Shown here: piece after piece, positions 15,379 to 24,424 of the stretch
Position numbering within the stretch: position 1 is the first letter of the stretch
Layout: every line of letters begins with the position of its first letter
Source of the DNA: Comamonas testosteroni
GTDB lineage: Bacteria; Pseudomonadota; Gammaproteobacteria; Burkholderiales; Burkholderiaceae_C
Length of the DNA: 64,000 nucleotides
Direction of reading: 5' to 3'
Assembly (NCBI RefSeq): GCF_030505195.1
Contig: NZ_CP129672.1
Location: 3,382,501-3,446,500, forward strand
Translations under genes and position numbers: made by a program
Notes under the pieces: generated by a model
Database searches by the model: none
What the model was told of the DNA's origin: nothing
The model's input: only the letters and a program-made list of their open reading frames with translations

Positions 15379-16734
15379 TCAGGACTCCTGTTCATCGTTC
15401 AGGCGCTGCAGCGGCGGCAGTGCGTAGCGCCCGTTCAGCATGTCGGTGCGCGGCAGATAGGCGCGCAGGCAGAGGTAGAAGCGGCCTTCGGGCGCGGGCA
15501 GCCAGTTGGCGCGCGCGGCTTCACTGTGTGGCGCGGCGTGCTGTATGTGCAGGGTCAGGCCGCCGTCGGCGTCGTGCTGCATGCCGGTGCTGCGGTCGCC
15601 TATGGCGTAGCGGTCCAGCGGGTTGTCCACCAGCATGTAGCTGCGCGCGTCGTACAGGGTGATGGACCAGAACGCGTCCACGGGCGGCAGGGCCCCGGGC
15701 GCAAAGCGAAGGCGGTAGCGCGCGCCGCCGTCCAGAGGCTGGCCCCGGGCGTCGGTCCAGGCCATGGGGTAGATGGCTTCGCGCCCGTCCAGCATGCCTA
15801 TGTACTTGAGCGCCACCTGGGCGCGGGTGGCGTAGTCGTCACCGAAGCTGTCCATCACCAGCGGTGGCACGATCCAGCCCGAGGCCTGGCTCGTGCCGTA
15901 CTGTGCGCTGCGCAACCGCGGCAGCACGGCGTCCAGCGCCTGCTGCAATGCCCGGACCTGGGCGTCATCGAGCTCGGTGCAGCCGTTGCCCAGGCCCACG
16001 GCCGCAAAGCGCTCCACCAGTTCGCGCTGCGCAGCGGGCGGTGGATTCTCCCGCAGCGCGGCGTTGACCTGGGCGGCAAAGTGGTCTGCCGTGGCCGGGG
16101 CCTGCGGGTCGCAGTCCGGCGCAAAGGCCCGGGGCACGGGCGCGACTGCCGCCTGGCCGGCCAGCCAGTCGGCCAGCGGGGCCATGCTGAAGCCGTCCTG
16201 CAGCGCATGCGCGGCCGCCAGGTCCCGGGGGCCGTCCACCAGGATGCGGCCAATGACCCATAGCCAGCGCGTGGGCGCCTGGATGTGGGCGCCGGGCGCA
16301 TCGAAGCCCGCGGGCAGCGCGCCGCTCCAGCCTGGCGGCGTGACCAGGAAGGAGCGCGCCTGGGTACCGGTCAGGCGCGGGCCTATGTGGGCGAAGGGAT
16401 TGGTGTAGAAGTCCAGCAGGCCCAGCACGTAGTAACGCCCCGCGGTGTCGGGCACGTCGATGACCAGCGGTCCTGCGCCCAGGTCCAGCCAGGCATTGGT
16501 GTAGAGCGTGTCGTTGTTGGGTGTGACCACGCGGCTGGTGCCGGCGCGCAGCAGCTGGCGCGCGTGGGTGAAGAGGTTGCACCAGCGCATGCCTTCGGGC
16601 GCGGCCTGGCCCGCCTCGGTGCGCCGGGGCGAGGTGGCAGCGCGCATGCGGCGCATCTCGTAGAGCGGGTAGGCCCAGGTCACGGCTTGCTCGGCCAGGG
16701 CCTGCTGTGCGGCGGCCGTTGTGGTGGCCGTCAT
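15379..16734 (-). CDS. DUF1254/DUF1214 domain protein A
   Basis: 451 aa, two domains. The N-terminal DUF1254 spans about residues 15-160, with VTPNNDTLYTNAWLDL and the following YYVLGLLDFYTNPF strand. The C-terminal DUF1214 spans about 330-445, with FWSITLYDARSYMLVDNPLDRYAIGD-type sequence and NWLPAPEGRFYLCLRAY. The biochemical role of these domains is unknown. Many relatives are exported, but this one has no signal peptide and is probably cytoplasmic. Its ATG overlaps the stop of the next DUF1254 gene by four bases (ATGA), and the pair share domain order, so they are an ancient tandem duplication kept together. The first in-frame ATG is used. Confidence 0.85.
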   Translation of the reverse strand: MTATTTAAAQQALAEQAVTWAYPLYEMRRMRAATSPRRTEAGQAAPEGMRWCNLFTHARQLLRAGTSRVVTPNNDTLYTNAWLDLGAGPLVIDVPDTAGRYYVLGLLDFYTNPFAHIGPRLTGTQARSFLVTPPGWSGALPAGFDAPGAHIQAPTRWLWVIGRILVDGPRDLAAAHALQDGFSMAPLADWLAGQAAVAPVPRAFAPDCDPQAPATADHFAAQVNAALRENPPPAAQRELVERFAAVGLGNGCTELDDAQVRALQQALDAVLPRLRSAQYGTSQASGWIVPPLVMDSFGDDYATRAQVALKYIGMLDGREAIYPMAWTDARGQPLDGGARYRLRFAPGALPPVDAFWSITLYDARSYMLVDNPLDRYAIGDRSTGMQHDADGGLTLHIQHAAPHSEAARANWLPAPEGRFYLCLRAYLPRTDMLNGRYALPPLQRLNDEQES

Positions 16735-18119
16735 GCGTGCACCGCCTGTGCCTGCAGGGCGGGAATGCGCCAGCTCTGCACGCCGTCGTGCGGGTAGTAC
16801 ATGCGCAGTATCAGATAGAAGCGCCCGGCGGGCGAGGGAAGCCAGTTGGCTGCATTGGCGGGGCGCTCGTGGTCGATCTGTATCTCCAGGCTGCCGTCGG
16901 CGCCGAACTGAAGGTCTGGCGTGCGGTCGCCGATGGCGTGGCGGCGGATGTCGTTGGGGTAGAGAAAGCGGTCGCTGTCATACAGCGTCACGGACCAGAA
17001 GGCATCGGCCGGCGGCAGGTCGCCCGCTTCGAATCGCATCACATAGCGCTGCTGGCCGTTGAGCGGCTCGAGATCGGCGTCGTAGTGCGAGGCGGAGTAG
17101 ATGGCCTCGGTGGTGGCCAGCGCGCCCAGGCCCAGGTAGGCGGTGCGGGCGCGGATCAGGAAGTGGCTGCCGTAGCGGCCGGTATTGGTCGTCATGGTCC
17201 ACGGCCTGGGACGGCGGTTGCTGCCCATGGCCGCCACGGTCTGCACGCCGTCGGCAAAGCCTTCGATGAGGCCGGCGCGCGTGGGCTCGTCCAGTGCCTC
17301 CCAGGAAAAAGGCACGCCAGGCACCAGGCCGGCCTGGCCCAGCCAGGCGACCAGGCCGCGGTCCTCGATGCGGCCAGGCGCCTCGGCCAGCGCTTGGCAG
17401 AGATTGGTGAAAAAGCGCGGCGCCACCTGCTGCGCGGGCTCTCCGTTCTCGAAGGCTGCGGCCATGGCGTCCACGGGCTCGCCGCACCAGTGCGCGATGG
17501 CGGCGGGGCGACCCTGGAGCACGGTGCCTGGCGCGGGCTCCAGACGTATCTCCGACTGCAGTGCGCGCGCTGCGGGCCAGTCGCTCTCGTCGCCCGCGAG
17601 GATGCGGCCTATCAGCCAGACCAGGTGGGTGGGGCAGTGCACCGCGCGCAGATGGGACATCGATGGCGGCACCTGGCCGCCGGGGCCGAGCAGGACCACG
17701 GTCTCGCCTTCGGGATTGCAGTTGCGCGGACCCAGGTTCTCGAAGTTCTCGGTATAGGCGTCGTACAGCGGCAGCACGAAGTAGCGCTCCGGATGGCGGG
17801 CCGAGGACGGAATGGTCAGCAGCATGGGGCCGCCTTCCAGGTTCAGCCAGGCCATGGAATACAGCAGGTCGTTGGCCGGAGTGACCACGTCGCGATCCTC
17901 GTGGGTGGAAGGGCGCGGCGCATGGTGCAGCGTGTTCATGGGCGCGCGCACATCCGAGCCGGCCGAGCTGCCGGGGCGCAGCCGAGCCTGCTCGGCGGTC
18001 TGCAGGGCGCAGGTGCGGTAGGTCTCGGTGAGCGGGTAGCCGTAGACGAAGGCGGCCTGGCCTATGGAGCGGGCCAGGGCCTGGCGCGTCTGCTGCAGGG
18101 TCGTGGTGGACTGGGTCAT
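16731..18119 (-). CDS. DUF1254/DUF1214 domain protein B
   Basis: 462 aa paralogue of the protein encoded just downstream. Matching blocks are VTPANDLLYSMAWLNL (DUF1254), FWSVTLYDSDRFLYPNDIRRHAIGD and NWLPSPAGRFYLILRMYYP (DUF1214). The two proteins are clearly diverged, so both copies may be needed, perhaps as a heteromer. No signal peptide. The start is the ATG with AAAGG upstream; 56 bp separate it from the Bug gene before it. Function unknown; the setting between two solute receptors and an acyl-CoA synthetase suggests a step in degradation of an imported compound. Confidence 0.85.
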   Translation of the reverse strand: MTQSTTTLQQTRQALARSIGQAAFVYGYPLTETYRTCALQTAEQARLRPGSSAGSDVRAPMNTLHHAPRPSTHEDRDVVTPANDLLYSMAWLNLEGGPMLLTIPSSARHPERYFVLPLYDAYTENFENLGPRNCNPEGETVVLLGPGGQVPPSMSHLRAVHCPTHLVWLIGRILAGDESDWPAARALQSEIRLEPAPGTVLQGRPAAIAHWCGEPVDAMAAAFENGEPAQQVAPRFFTNLCQALAEAPGRIEDRGLVAWLGQAGLVPGVPFSWEALDEPTRAGLIEGFADGVQTVAAMGSNRRPRPWTMTTNTGRYGSHFLIRARTAYLGLGALATTEAIYSASHYDADLEPLNGQQRYVMRFEAGDLPPADAFWSVTLYDSDRFLYPNDIRRHAIGDRTPDLQFGADGSLEIQIDHERPANAANWLPSPAGRFYLILRMYYPHDGVQSWRIPALQAQAVHA

Positions 18120-18175
18120 GGAATCTACCTTTGCAAAAAGGAACAGGAAGGCGTTCGGGAAAAGGGGGCAGGGCT

Positions 18176-19288
18176 TCAGTTCGGCTGCACGCCGGTGGAC
18201 TGGGTCAGCGCAATGGCGACGGGCAGGTAGGACTGGTAGTCGCTGGCGGCCTGGGCGGGCGTGTTGCCTATGGGGTCGGCCCCCATTTCCTGCAGGCGGC
18301 GCAGCATCTCGGGCTGTCGGACCACCACGGCCACCTCGCGGCCTATGCGCTCGACGATGGCGTCGGGCGTCTTGGCCGGAGCCATCAGCGAGGTGGGTGC
18401 CATGAAGGTGTAGACGTTGTCCTTGAAGCCCTGTTCGGCAAAGGTGGGGACGTCGGGCAGGGCGGTGGTGCGGCTGGTGCCTGGCACGGCCAGGGCGCGC
18501 AGCCGGCCGGACTCGATATAGGGCTTGAGCGTGGAGATGGAGGCCGAGGTCATCTGGATCATGCCGCTGATGAGGTCGGAGACCATGGGGCTTTCGCCCT
18601 TGTAGGCGGCGTGCAGCACCTTGACGCCGTACTTGCGCTCCATGAAGGCCTGTATCTGGTGCGGCTGCGTGCCCGCGCCCCAGGAGCCCATTGCGTAGTC
18701 TCCGGGCGCCTTGCGCACCAGCTCGATCAGCTCGGCAAAGGTCTTGGCAGGCACGGAAGAGTGCACGGCCATGACGGTGCGCTGGCCAGCCACGTCCGAG
18801 ACCATGCGCAGGTCGGTGCGCGGGTCGTAGGGCAGCTTCTTGTACAGCACCAGGTTGGCGGCGATGGGGCCGGGCACGGTCAGCAGCAGGGTGTAGCCGT
18901 CCGCGGCGCTCTTGACCACGTAGTCCGTGCCAATGATGCCGCCGGCGCCGCTGCGGTTTTCCACGATGATGGGTTGGCCCAGGCGTTTGGACAGGCCGTC
19001 GCCCAGGGTGCGCGCGAGGATGTCGGAGGAGCCGCCTGCCGCGAACTGCACGATGATGCGCACGGGCCGGCTGGGGTAGCTGCTCTGGGCGTGCGCGGCG
19101 GCCGGAGTCAGGGCGAATACGGGAGCGAGTGCGGGAGCCAGGCCCGCCAGATGCCGCAGGCAGCTGCGCCGGGACAGGGCTGTGTAGTCGGTGCTGGAGT
19201 CGGCTGCGCAGCTGCCTGCAGGCAGGCCCGGCATGGCGCCGTCGTTGTGGCCGCCAGCGGCCGGGGCTTGGGTGTGATGGGTCTTCAT
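18176..19288 (-). CDS. Bug/TctC-family tripartite tricarboxylate receptor, second of the cluster
   Basis: Solute receptor of 370 aa. It has an unusually long N-terminus (about 68 residues before the mature start at AHAQSSYPSRP) containing the Tat-like motif LSRRSCLRHL, so export by Tat is possible. A shorter start at the Met 19 residues in is also possible. The body has YPSRPVRIIVQFAAGGSSDILAR, NRSGAGGIIGTDYV and HAAYKGESPMVSDLISG. It lies between the acyl-CoA synthetase (40 bp) and DUF1254-B. Two different Bug proteins in one operon may recognise substrate and product or two related acids. Confidence 0.9.
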   Translation of the reverse strand: MKTHHTQAPAAGGHNDGAMPGLPAGSCAADSSTDYTALSRRSCLRHLAGLAPALAPVFALTPAAAHAQSSYPSRPVRIIVQFAAGGSSDILARTLGDGLSKRLGQPIIVENRSGAGGIIGTDYVVKSAADGYTLLLTVPGPIAANLVLYKKLPYDPRTDLRMVSDVAGQRTVMAVHSSVPAKTFAELIELVRKAPGDYAMGSWGAGTQPHQIQAFMERKYGVKVLHAAYKGESPMVSDLISGMIQMTSASISTLKPYIESGRLRALAVPGTSRTTALPDVPTFAEQGFKDNVYTFMAPTSLMAPAKTPDAIVERIGREVAVVVRQPEMLRRLQEMGADPIGNTPAQAASDYQSYLPVAIALTQSTGVQPN

Positions 19289-19328
19289 GCGAATCCTTGG
19301 GTTGGGGCAGAGGGCATGCGGGCCGCGC

Positions 19329-21467
19329 TCAGCGGGCTGGGACTGTGCAGTGGTCGGCGCCTATCACCAGCGCATCGACCGCCACGCAGCCGCCCTGCTC
19401 CCGGGGCAGGGCGATCAGCGGGTTGATCTCGGCGCTGGACAGGGTGTCGCCGCAGCGCTGGGCAAAGTCGGCCAGGGCCAGCAGCGCATCGGCCAGCGCC
19501 TGCAGGTCTGCGGGCGGCTTGCCGCGCGCGCCGGCCAGGATGGGAAAGGTGCGCAGCTCCTGCACCATGGCCAGGGCATCGTCCCGGGTGATGGGCAGTG
19601 CGCGCAGCGACACGTCGCGCAGGATTTCGACGTGGATGCCGCCCAGGCCGAACATCAGCACCGGGCCGAACACCGGATCGCGGTGCACTCCCGCAATGCA
19701 TTCGACGCCGCCGTGCACCATGCGGGCGGCCAGCGCTCCGTCCAACTGCGCTGTGGGCCGTGCCTGGCGCGCACTGGCGAGAATGCGCTCGAAGGCGGCG
19801 CCCGCATCCATGGCCGTGCGCAGGTTCAGCGCCACGCCGCCGACCTCGGACTTGTGCGCGATGTCGGCGCTGGCCACCTTCAGCGCAATGGTTCCGCCCA
19901 GGGCCTGCACGGCCTGCGCCGCCTGCTGCTGGGTGCGCACCAATTGGTGGGGCACCACGGGCATGCCGGCCTCGGCCAGCAGTTCCATGCTGCGGGCTTC
20001 GGACAGGCTGCCCGGGGGCAGCTGCAGCGCGGACTGGGCCGGGAAGGCCGGCGGCAGCGGCGCTGCGCGCTGCGCATCGGCCAGCGAGGCCAGGGCGCCT
20101 ATGCAGCGTATGGCCGCGCTGGGGTCCGAGAACACCAGGCAGCCCAGGGCTTCCATCTCGGCGCGGCGCGCGTCGGAGCACAGCGTGCAGATAGCCAGCA
20201 GCGTGTCGGGGTGGGCGGCGCGCAGCTTTTCCACCAGGGAGCGCAGCACGGCCCAGAACGCGTCGGACAGGCCGCCCGCGGCGAAAAAGCCCAGCCAGCT
20301 CGCGAAGTTCCGATCCCGCATCATCAGCTCGGCGCTGCGCTCGAGCAGGGTGACATCGTTGGTAACCTGGCCCGTGATGTCCACGGGGTTGCGCGGCGCG
20401 GCAAACGGCACCCATTCGAGCAACTGGCGCTGGGCGGCCTCGGACAGGGGCTGCGCGTCGAGACCGGCGGCGCTGGCGTCGTCGGCCATCATGGCACCCA
20501 CGCCGCCCGAGACGGTGAGCAGGCCCAGGGAGTGGTTGCGCGGAATCGGCGCGATGGAGGCGCTGGCCGCCAGCGCGAAGAAGTCGCTGATGGTGTGCGC
20601 GCGCAGCACGCCGTACTGGCGGAACACGGCGTCATAGACGGCATCGTTGCCGGCCAGCGATGCCGTATGCGAAGCGGCCGCGGCCGCGCCCAGCTCGCTG
20701 GTGCCCACCTTGAACATGATCACGGGCTTGCCGTGCTCGCGCGCCAGTGCCAGGGCCGCGCGCAGGCGCTCGCCGTCGCGGCAGCCCTCCATGTAGGCCA
20801 TGATGACATCGGTCTCCGGATCGCGGGCCAGCCAGGCCAGGCCGTCGGCCAGCTGCACGTCGGCTTCGTTGCCCGTGGTCGCCCACAGGGACAGGCCCAG
20901 ACCGCGCTCGCGCGCCATGCTGTAGGCATAGGCTCCAAAGGCCCCGGACTGGCTGATCAGGCCTATGCGCCCGGGCTTGACGCGGCCCGCATTGGGGGCG
21001 GGCGAGAAGGTTGCATAGGTCTGGTGGCCGGGGCGCATGAAGCCCAGGCAATTGGGGCCTATGAGGCGTACGCCGGCTGCGCGGGCGCGTTCCTGCAGGG
21101 CCTGCTGGGCCGCCGCGCCTTCGGCGCCGGTCTCGGCAAAGCCCGACGAGAACAGCACCATGGAGCGCACGCGGGCCGCGGCCGCGTCCTCGAGCACTGC
21201 GGCCACATGAGCCTGGGGCACGGCCACGATGGCCAGATCCACGGGCTCGCGGATGTCGGTCAGCCGCGCGTGGGCCGGCAGGCCCTGCACCGTGGCCGCG
21301 CGCGGGTTCACGGCACGCAGGCGGCCCGTGTAGCCGAAGCGCAGCAGGTAGTCGAGCGGAATGCCGCCTATGCGCTGCGGCGAGTCGGTGGCGCCGACGA
21401 CGGCGATGGAGCGTGGCGAGAACAGGGCGTCCAGCCCGGCGAAATCGAAGTCCATGGATGGCTGCAT
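19329..21467 (-). CDS. NDP-forming acyl-CoA synthetase (acetate-CoA ligase alpha/beta fusion type)
   Basis: Activates a carboxylic acid to its CoA thioester with ATP, forming ADP through a phosphohistidine. 712 aa in the order CoA-binding Rossmann domain (FSPRSIAVVGATDSPQRIGG, residues 16-35), succinyl-CoA ligase-like domain with the phosphorylated His (ASHTASLAGND, H267), then a C-terminal ATP-grasp domain with ALKVASADIAHKSEVGGVALNL. The order and length match single-chain NDP-forming acetyl/acyl-CoA synthetases. It lies 12 bp after the porin gene and should supply the CoA-activation step of the cluster. Substrate not identifiable. Confidence 0.9.
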   Translation of the reverse strand: MQPSMDFDFAGLDALFSPRSIAVVGATDSPQRIGGIPLDYLLRFGYTGRLRAVNPRAATVQGLPAHARLTDIREPVDLAIVAVPQAHVAAVLEDAAAARVRSMVLFSSGFAETGAEGAAAQQALQERARAAGVRLIGPNCLGFMRPGHQTYATFSPAPNAGRVKPGRIGLISQSGAFGAYAYSMARERGLGLSLWATTGNEADVQLADGLAWLARDPETDVIMAYMEGCRDGERLRAALALAREHGKPVIMFKVGTSELGAAAAASHTASLAGNDAVYDAVFRQYGVLRAHTISDFFALAASASIAPIPRNHSLGLLTVSGGVGAMMADDASAAGLDAQPLSEAAQRQLLEWVPFAAPRNPVDITGQVTNDVTLLERSAELMMRDRNFASWLGFFAAGGLSDAFWAVLRSLVEKLRAAHPDTLLAICTLCSDARRAEMEALGCLVFSDPSAAIRCIGALASLADAQRAAPLPPAFPAQSALQLPPGSLSEARSMELLAEAGMPVVPHQLVRTQQQAAQAVQALGGTIALKVASADIAHKSEVGGVALNLRTAMDAGAAFERILASARQARPTAQLDGALAARMVHGGVECIAGVHRDPVFGPVLMFGLGGIHVEILRDVSLRALPITRDDALAMVQELRTFPILAGARGKPPADLQALADALLALADFAQRCGDTLSSAEINPLIALPREQGGCVAVDALVIGADHCTVPAR

Positions 21468-21479
21468 AAAGTTCCTCTG

Positions 21480-22544
21480 TCAGAAGTTGTGGCGCACGCC
21501 CAGTGCCAGCGAACGCACGCCGTTGCCGCTGTCGGCCACCACGGGCACGTTGGCGATGGATACCGAGGAGCCGCCCGCGTTGCTCAGTTGCAGCCAGCGC
21601 GCGTACAGCGTGGTGCGCTTGCTCAGGTAGTGGTCGTAGCCCAGGGTCCAGGCGGTCTGGCGGCGCTCGGATCCGTCGACCTTGCGGCGTGCCACCGATA
21701 GCAGCACCTTGGATGTGAAGGTTGCGCTCCACTCCGTGCCCAGCTGCAGGAGGCGGGCGTCGCCCGTACCCGCTTGGTTGATGCTGGCGCGGCTGTAGCT
21801 GCCGCTCAGGCGCAGCTTGGGCATGGCCTGCCAGCTGGTCACCAGCGTCTGGTAGCGGCTGGTGCGCGGCGTGGCCACGGGCGCTGCCGCGCTGCCCTCT
21901 GTGGAGTTCTGGACGCTGTAGGCCACGAAGAAGGGCTTCTGCCTCCAGCCCACGGTGCCGCCGTAGAGCCGGGCGTTGTTGCTGTTGGGCGAGGGCACCT
22001 CGCCGAAGGAGTAGGCCGGGTCCAGCACCAAGGGCTGGCCCTCGGGAAGGCGGTAGCGCACGAGATTGCTGCCGCGCGCGGCAAAGGCCTTCAGGTTCGG
22101 CTGGCCGTCAGTGCTATAGCCGAGGTTGGTGGGAGAGAACAGCGAATTCATGCCGAACGGATCGGCGCGGAACAGGGCGCTGAACATGGGCGTGTACATA
22201 CGGCCCATCTGGATGTGGCCCCAGGGCGCGCTCAGGCCGATGAAGGACTGGCGGGTGAAGGCCAGTGAAGGGCCGGGAATGGTGCCCATGCCGGTGTCCG
22301 GAGTGACGCCGGCCTCGAGCATGAAGCGGGCGCGCCAGCCGCCTCCCAGCTCCTCGACGCCGCGAAAGCCTATGCGCGAGGCGGCGCTGCCGCCGTCCTC
22401 CAGGCGTGTCAGCCGCGTGCCCCCCGATCGGGCGCTGTTGAGATGGACGTCCATGACGCCGAAGATCTCCACGCTGCTCTGCGCCCAGGCGGCACTGCCG
22501 AATATTGCCCAGCCTGTGGCGACCAGCCATTGCTTGTGCTTCAC
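21480..22544 (-). CDS. Gram-negative general porin
   Basis: Outer-membrane trimeric porin of the betaproteobacterial Porin_4/OmpC-like type, 354 aa, with a signal peptide (residues 1-21, ending AWAQ) and the diagnostic C-terminal phenylalanine after alternating hydrophobic residues (LALGVRHNF). The N-terminus SSVEIFGVMDVHLN and the internal SRIGFRGVEELGGGWRARF block are family hallmarks. It is the first gene of the minus-strand cluster and probably its dedicated entry pore. The promoter lies in the 165-bp gap shared with a Crp/Fnr-family gene, which holds a perfect palindrome at 22635. Confidence 0.92.
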   Translation of the reverse strand: MKHKQWLVATGWAIFGSAAWAQSSVEIFGVMDVHLNSARSGGTRLTRLEDGGSAASRIGFRGVEELGGGWRARFMLEAGVTPDTGMGTIPGPSLAFTRQSFIGLSAPWGHIQMGRMYTPMFSALFRADPFGMNSLFSPTNLGYSTDGQPNLKAFAARGSNLVRYRLPEGQPLVLDPAYSFGEVPSPNSNNARLYGGTVGWRQKPFFVAYSVQNSTEGSAAAPVATPRTSRYQTLVTSWQAMPKLRLSGSYSRASINQAGTGDARLLQLGTEWSATFTSKVLLSVARRKVDGSERRQTAWTLGYDHYLSKRTTLYARWLQLSNAGGSSVSIANVPVVADSGNGVRSLALGVRHNF

Positions 22545-22634
22545 GATGTGTCTCCTGTGTTTGTGCTTTGCACGGGCGCACAGCCTTGCGCTGCGGTGTG
22601 ACTGCTACTATCCGAACCAGTGCGGTTGGCACTC

Positions 22635-22650
22635 TGTCAACCCTTTGACA
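22635..22650. promoter_or_regulatory. Perfect palindrome between porin operon and Crp/Fnr gene
   Basis: TGTCAA-CCCT-TTGACA, arms of 6 bp with a 4-bp spacer, centred about 67 bp upstream of the regulator ATG and 98 bp upstream of the porin ATG. Size and symmetry fit a Crp/Fnr-family dimer, and the adjacent gene encodes such a protein. Inference from position. Confidence 0.55.
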
Positions 22651-22709
22651 ATTGGCGGCACTCAAGCCCGGGACTAACCCGGAGCCTGTTTTCCCGCACA
22701 CACAGGTCC

Positions 22710-23429
22710 ATGCCTCGCAAACACCACCCTGAAGCCGGTTCCGTGGCGCTGATACGGCGTGCCCTGAGGCTGTGCCCGCTGATGGGGCACTGGCCGGATG
22801 ACGTGCTGGACGAAGTGGTGGCCGTGGCGCGGCTGAGGCGCTATGACAAGCGAACGCCCCTCATGGTCGGCGAGCGATCGCGCCGCGAGGTGCTGGTGGT
22901 GGCTTCGGGGCGTCTGGCGGTGGAGGGCGTGGATGCAGCGGGCGTGCGCTTCGTGCTGTCGCTGCACGGCCCCGGAGAGATCGTGAGCCTGGTGCGCATG
23001 CTGGGCAACATCCGCTTCGTCTATCACTTCGTGGTGCAGGAGGGCACGGTGCTCGTGCACCTGCCGGGCGGGGCGTTCATGGCCGTGCTGGATGCGCATC
23101 CGGCGCTGTGGCGCGATGTCTGCATGCTGGTGCTGGAGCGCCTGCACGAGCAGATCGCCACCCAGCAGCGCCGCGCCCTGGGCGATACCGCCAACCATGT
23201 GGCCGATGCGCTGGCGCGGCTGGCGCTGATCCACGGCAAGCCCATCGAAGGCGGCCAGGCCGTGAGCCTGCGAATCTCGCAGGGCGATCTTGCGGCCATG
23301 CTGGCGGTCTCGCGCCAGACCGTGAACAAGGAGTTGCGCACGCTGGAGCAGATGGGCGTGATCAATGCGGCCTATGGGCGCGTGACCATCCGCGACCTCG
23401 AAGCCCTGCGCCAGGCGGGCGGCGGCTGA
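22710..23429 (+). CDS. Crp/Fnr-family transcriptional regulator
   Basis: 239 aa with an N-terminal cyclic-nucleotide-binding-type beta-roll (about residues 25-140) and a C-terminal winged helix. The recognition region ISQGDLAAMLAVSRQTVNKELRTLEQMG lies near residues 188-215. No N-terminal Cys cluster for an Fe-S centre is visible, so it is not a typical FNR oxygen sensor. The first ATG consistent with the domain is at 22710; a longer reading frame starting at 22620 would run through the intergenic palindrome. It is divergent from the porin/Bug/DUF1254 cluster and is its most likely regulator. It converges on the arginase gene. Confidence 0.85.
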   Translation: MPRKHHPEAGSVALIRRALRLCPLMGHWPDDVLDEVVAVARLRRYDKRTPLMVGERSRREVLVVASGRLAVEGVDAAGVRFVLSLHGPGEIVSLVRMLGNIRFVYHFVVQEGTVLVHLPGGAFMAVLDAHPALWRDVCMLVLERLHEQIATQQRRALGDTANHVADALARLALIHGKPIEGGQAVSLRISQGDLAAMLAVSRQTVNKELRTLEQMGVINAAYGRVTIRDLEALRQAGGG

Positions 23430-23457
23430 TCCGCCTGTGGCACGTGTGGTGCCGGCC

Positions 23458-24411
23458 TCAGCGCGGCGCTGCTTGTGGCGCGGGGCGCATCAGCGTGCTC
23501 TGGCCGAACAGGCTTTGCACCAGATCCACCACCAGCTCCGCCGTCTGGTTGCGCAGGTCCAGCGCCGGGTTGAGCTCCACAATGTCCAGCGAGGCAAGAC
23601 GGCCGGTGTCGGCAATCATTTCCATGCACAGCTGGGCCTCGCGGTAGGTGGGGCCGCCGCGTACCGGCGTGCCGGTGCCGGGAGCAATGTCGGGGTCCAG
23701 AAAGTCCACGTCGAAGCTCAGATGCAGGTGGATGTCCCTGTCGTTGCGTCCCAGCAAGGTGAGCAGTGCGCGGCGCATCACTTCACGCATGCCCAGCTCG
23801 TCAATGGCCCGCATGTCGTAGACCTCCAGCCCCAGCTCTCGGATCATGTGCTTTTCGCTCTCGTCCACGCTGCGCAGGCCGATCTGACAGAACGATGAGG
23901 CGGGCAGAGCGGGAGTCGTGCCCGACAGCGAGGCCAGCTCCGTCGGCCCCAGTCCGCAGAGGCTTGACACCGGCATGCCGTGCAGATTGCCCGTGGGCGA
24001 GCTTTCGGGGGTGTTGCAATCCGAGTGGGCATCGAGCCAGAGCACGCGCAGCTGCTTGCCCGTGGCGCGGCAATGGCGGGCCACGGCGCTGATGGAGCCT
24101 GTGGCAAGCGTATGGTCGCCACCCAGCAGTATGGGCAGCCGGTTTTGCTGCAGCACCTGCAGTACCGCGTCATGGGCGATCCGGTTCCAGCTCAGGCATT
24201 CGGCCAGATTGCGCAGACCCTGGGCATCGCGCGCGCCACGCGGGTTGGTGGGGCCGCTCAGATTGCCCAGATCGCTGACCTGCACGCCCAGCCGTTCAAG
24301 GGCTGGACCGAGCTGGGCCACGCGCAGGGCATCGGGTCCCATGGCCGCGCCAAGGCGTGAGGCACCGATATCGGTGGGCAGACCGATCAGTGTGGACGAT
24401 GTGTATGCCAT
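23458..24411 (-). CDS. rocF: Arginase
   Basis: Mn-dependent ureohydrolase converting arginine to ornithine and urea, 317 aa. Metal-binding motifs are complete: [31 protein letters not shown] and [22 protein letters not shown]. The ATG at 24411 is chosen because the family starts with a short strand like [15 protein letters not shown] precedes it, and an upstream in-frame codon at 24447 would overlap the cyclodeaminase gene. Placed 13 bp after the ornithine cyclodeaminase gene, it completes a two-step arginine to proline route. Arginase is preferred over agmatinase because of length, the NLHG motif and the neighbour. Confidence 0.88.
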   Translation of the reverse strand: MAYTSSTLIGLPTDIGASRLGAAMGPDALRVAQLGPALERLGVQVSDLGNLSGPTNPRGARDAQGLRNLAECLSWNRIAHDAVLQVLQQNRLPILLGGDHTLATGSISAVARHCRATGKQLRVLWLDAHSDCNTPESSPTGNLHGMPVSSLCGLGPTELASLSGTTPALPASSFCQIGLRSVDESEKHMIRELGLEVYDMRAIDELGMREVMRRALLTLLGRNDRDIHLHLSFDVDFLDPDIAPGTGTPVRGGPTYREAQLCMEMIADTGRLASLDIVELNPALDLRNQTAELVVDLVQSLFGQSTLMRPAPQAAPR

Positions 24412-24424
24412 GAGCCGCTCCGCT

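Noticed and set aside
19287..21701. 804-aa plus-strand open frame antisense to the acyl-CoA synthetase
   Set aside because: High-GC antisense shadow of a gene with complete motifs; its protein is low-complexity Gly/His/Arg rich with no family features.
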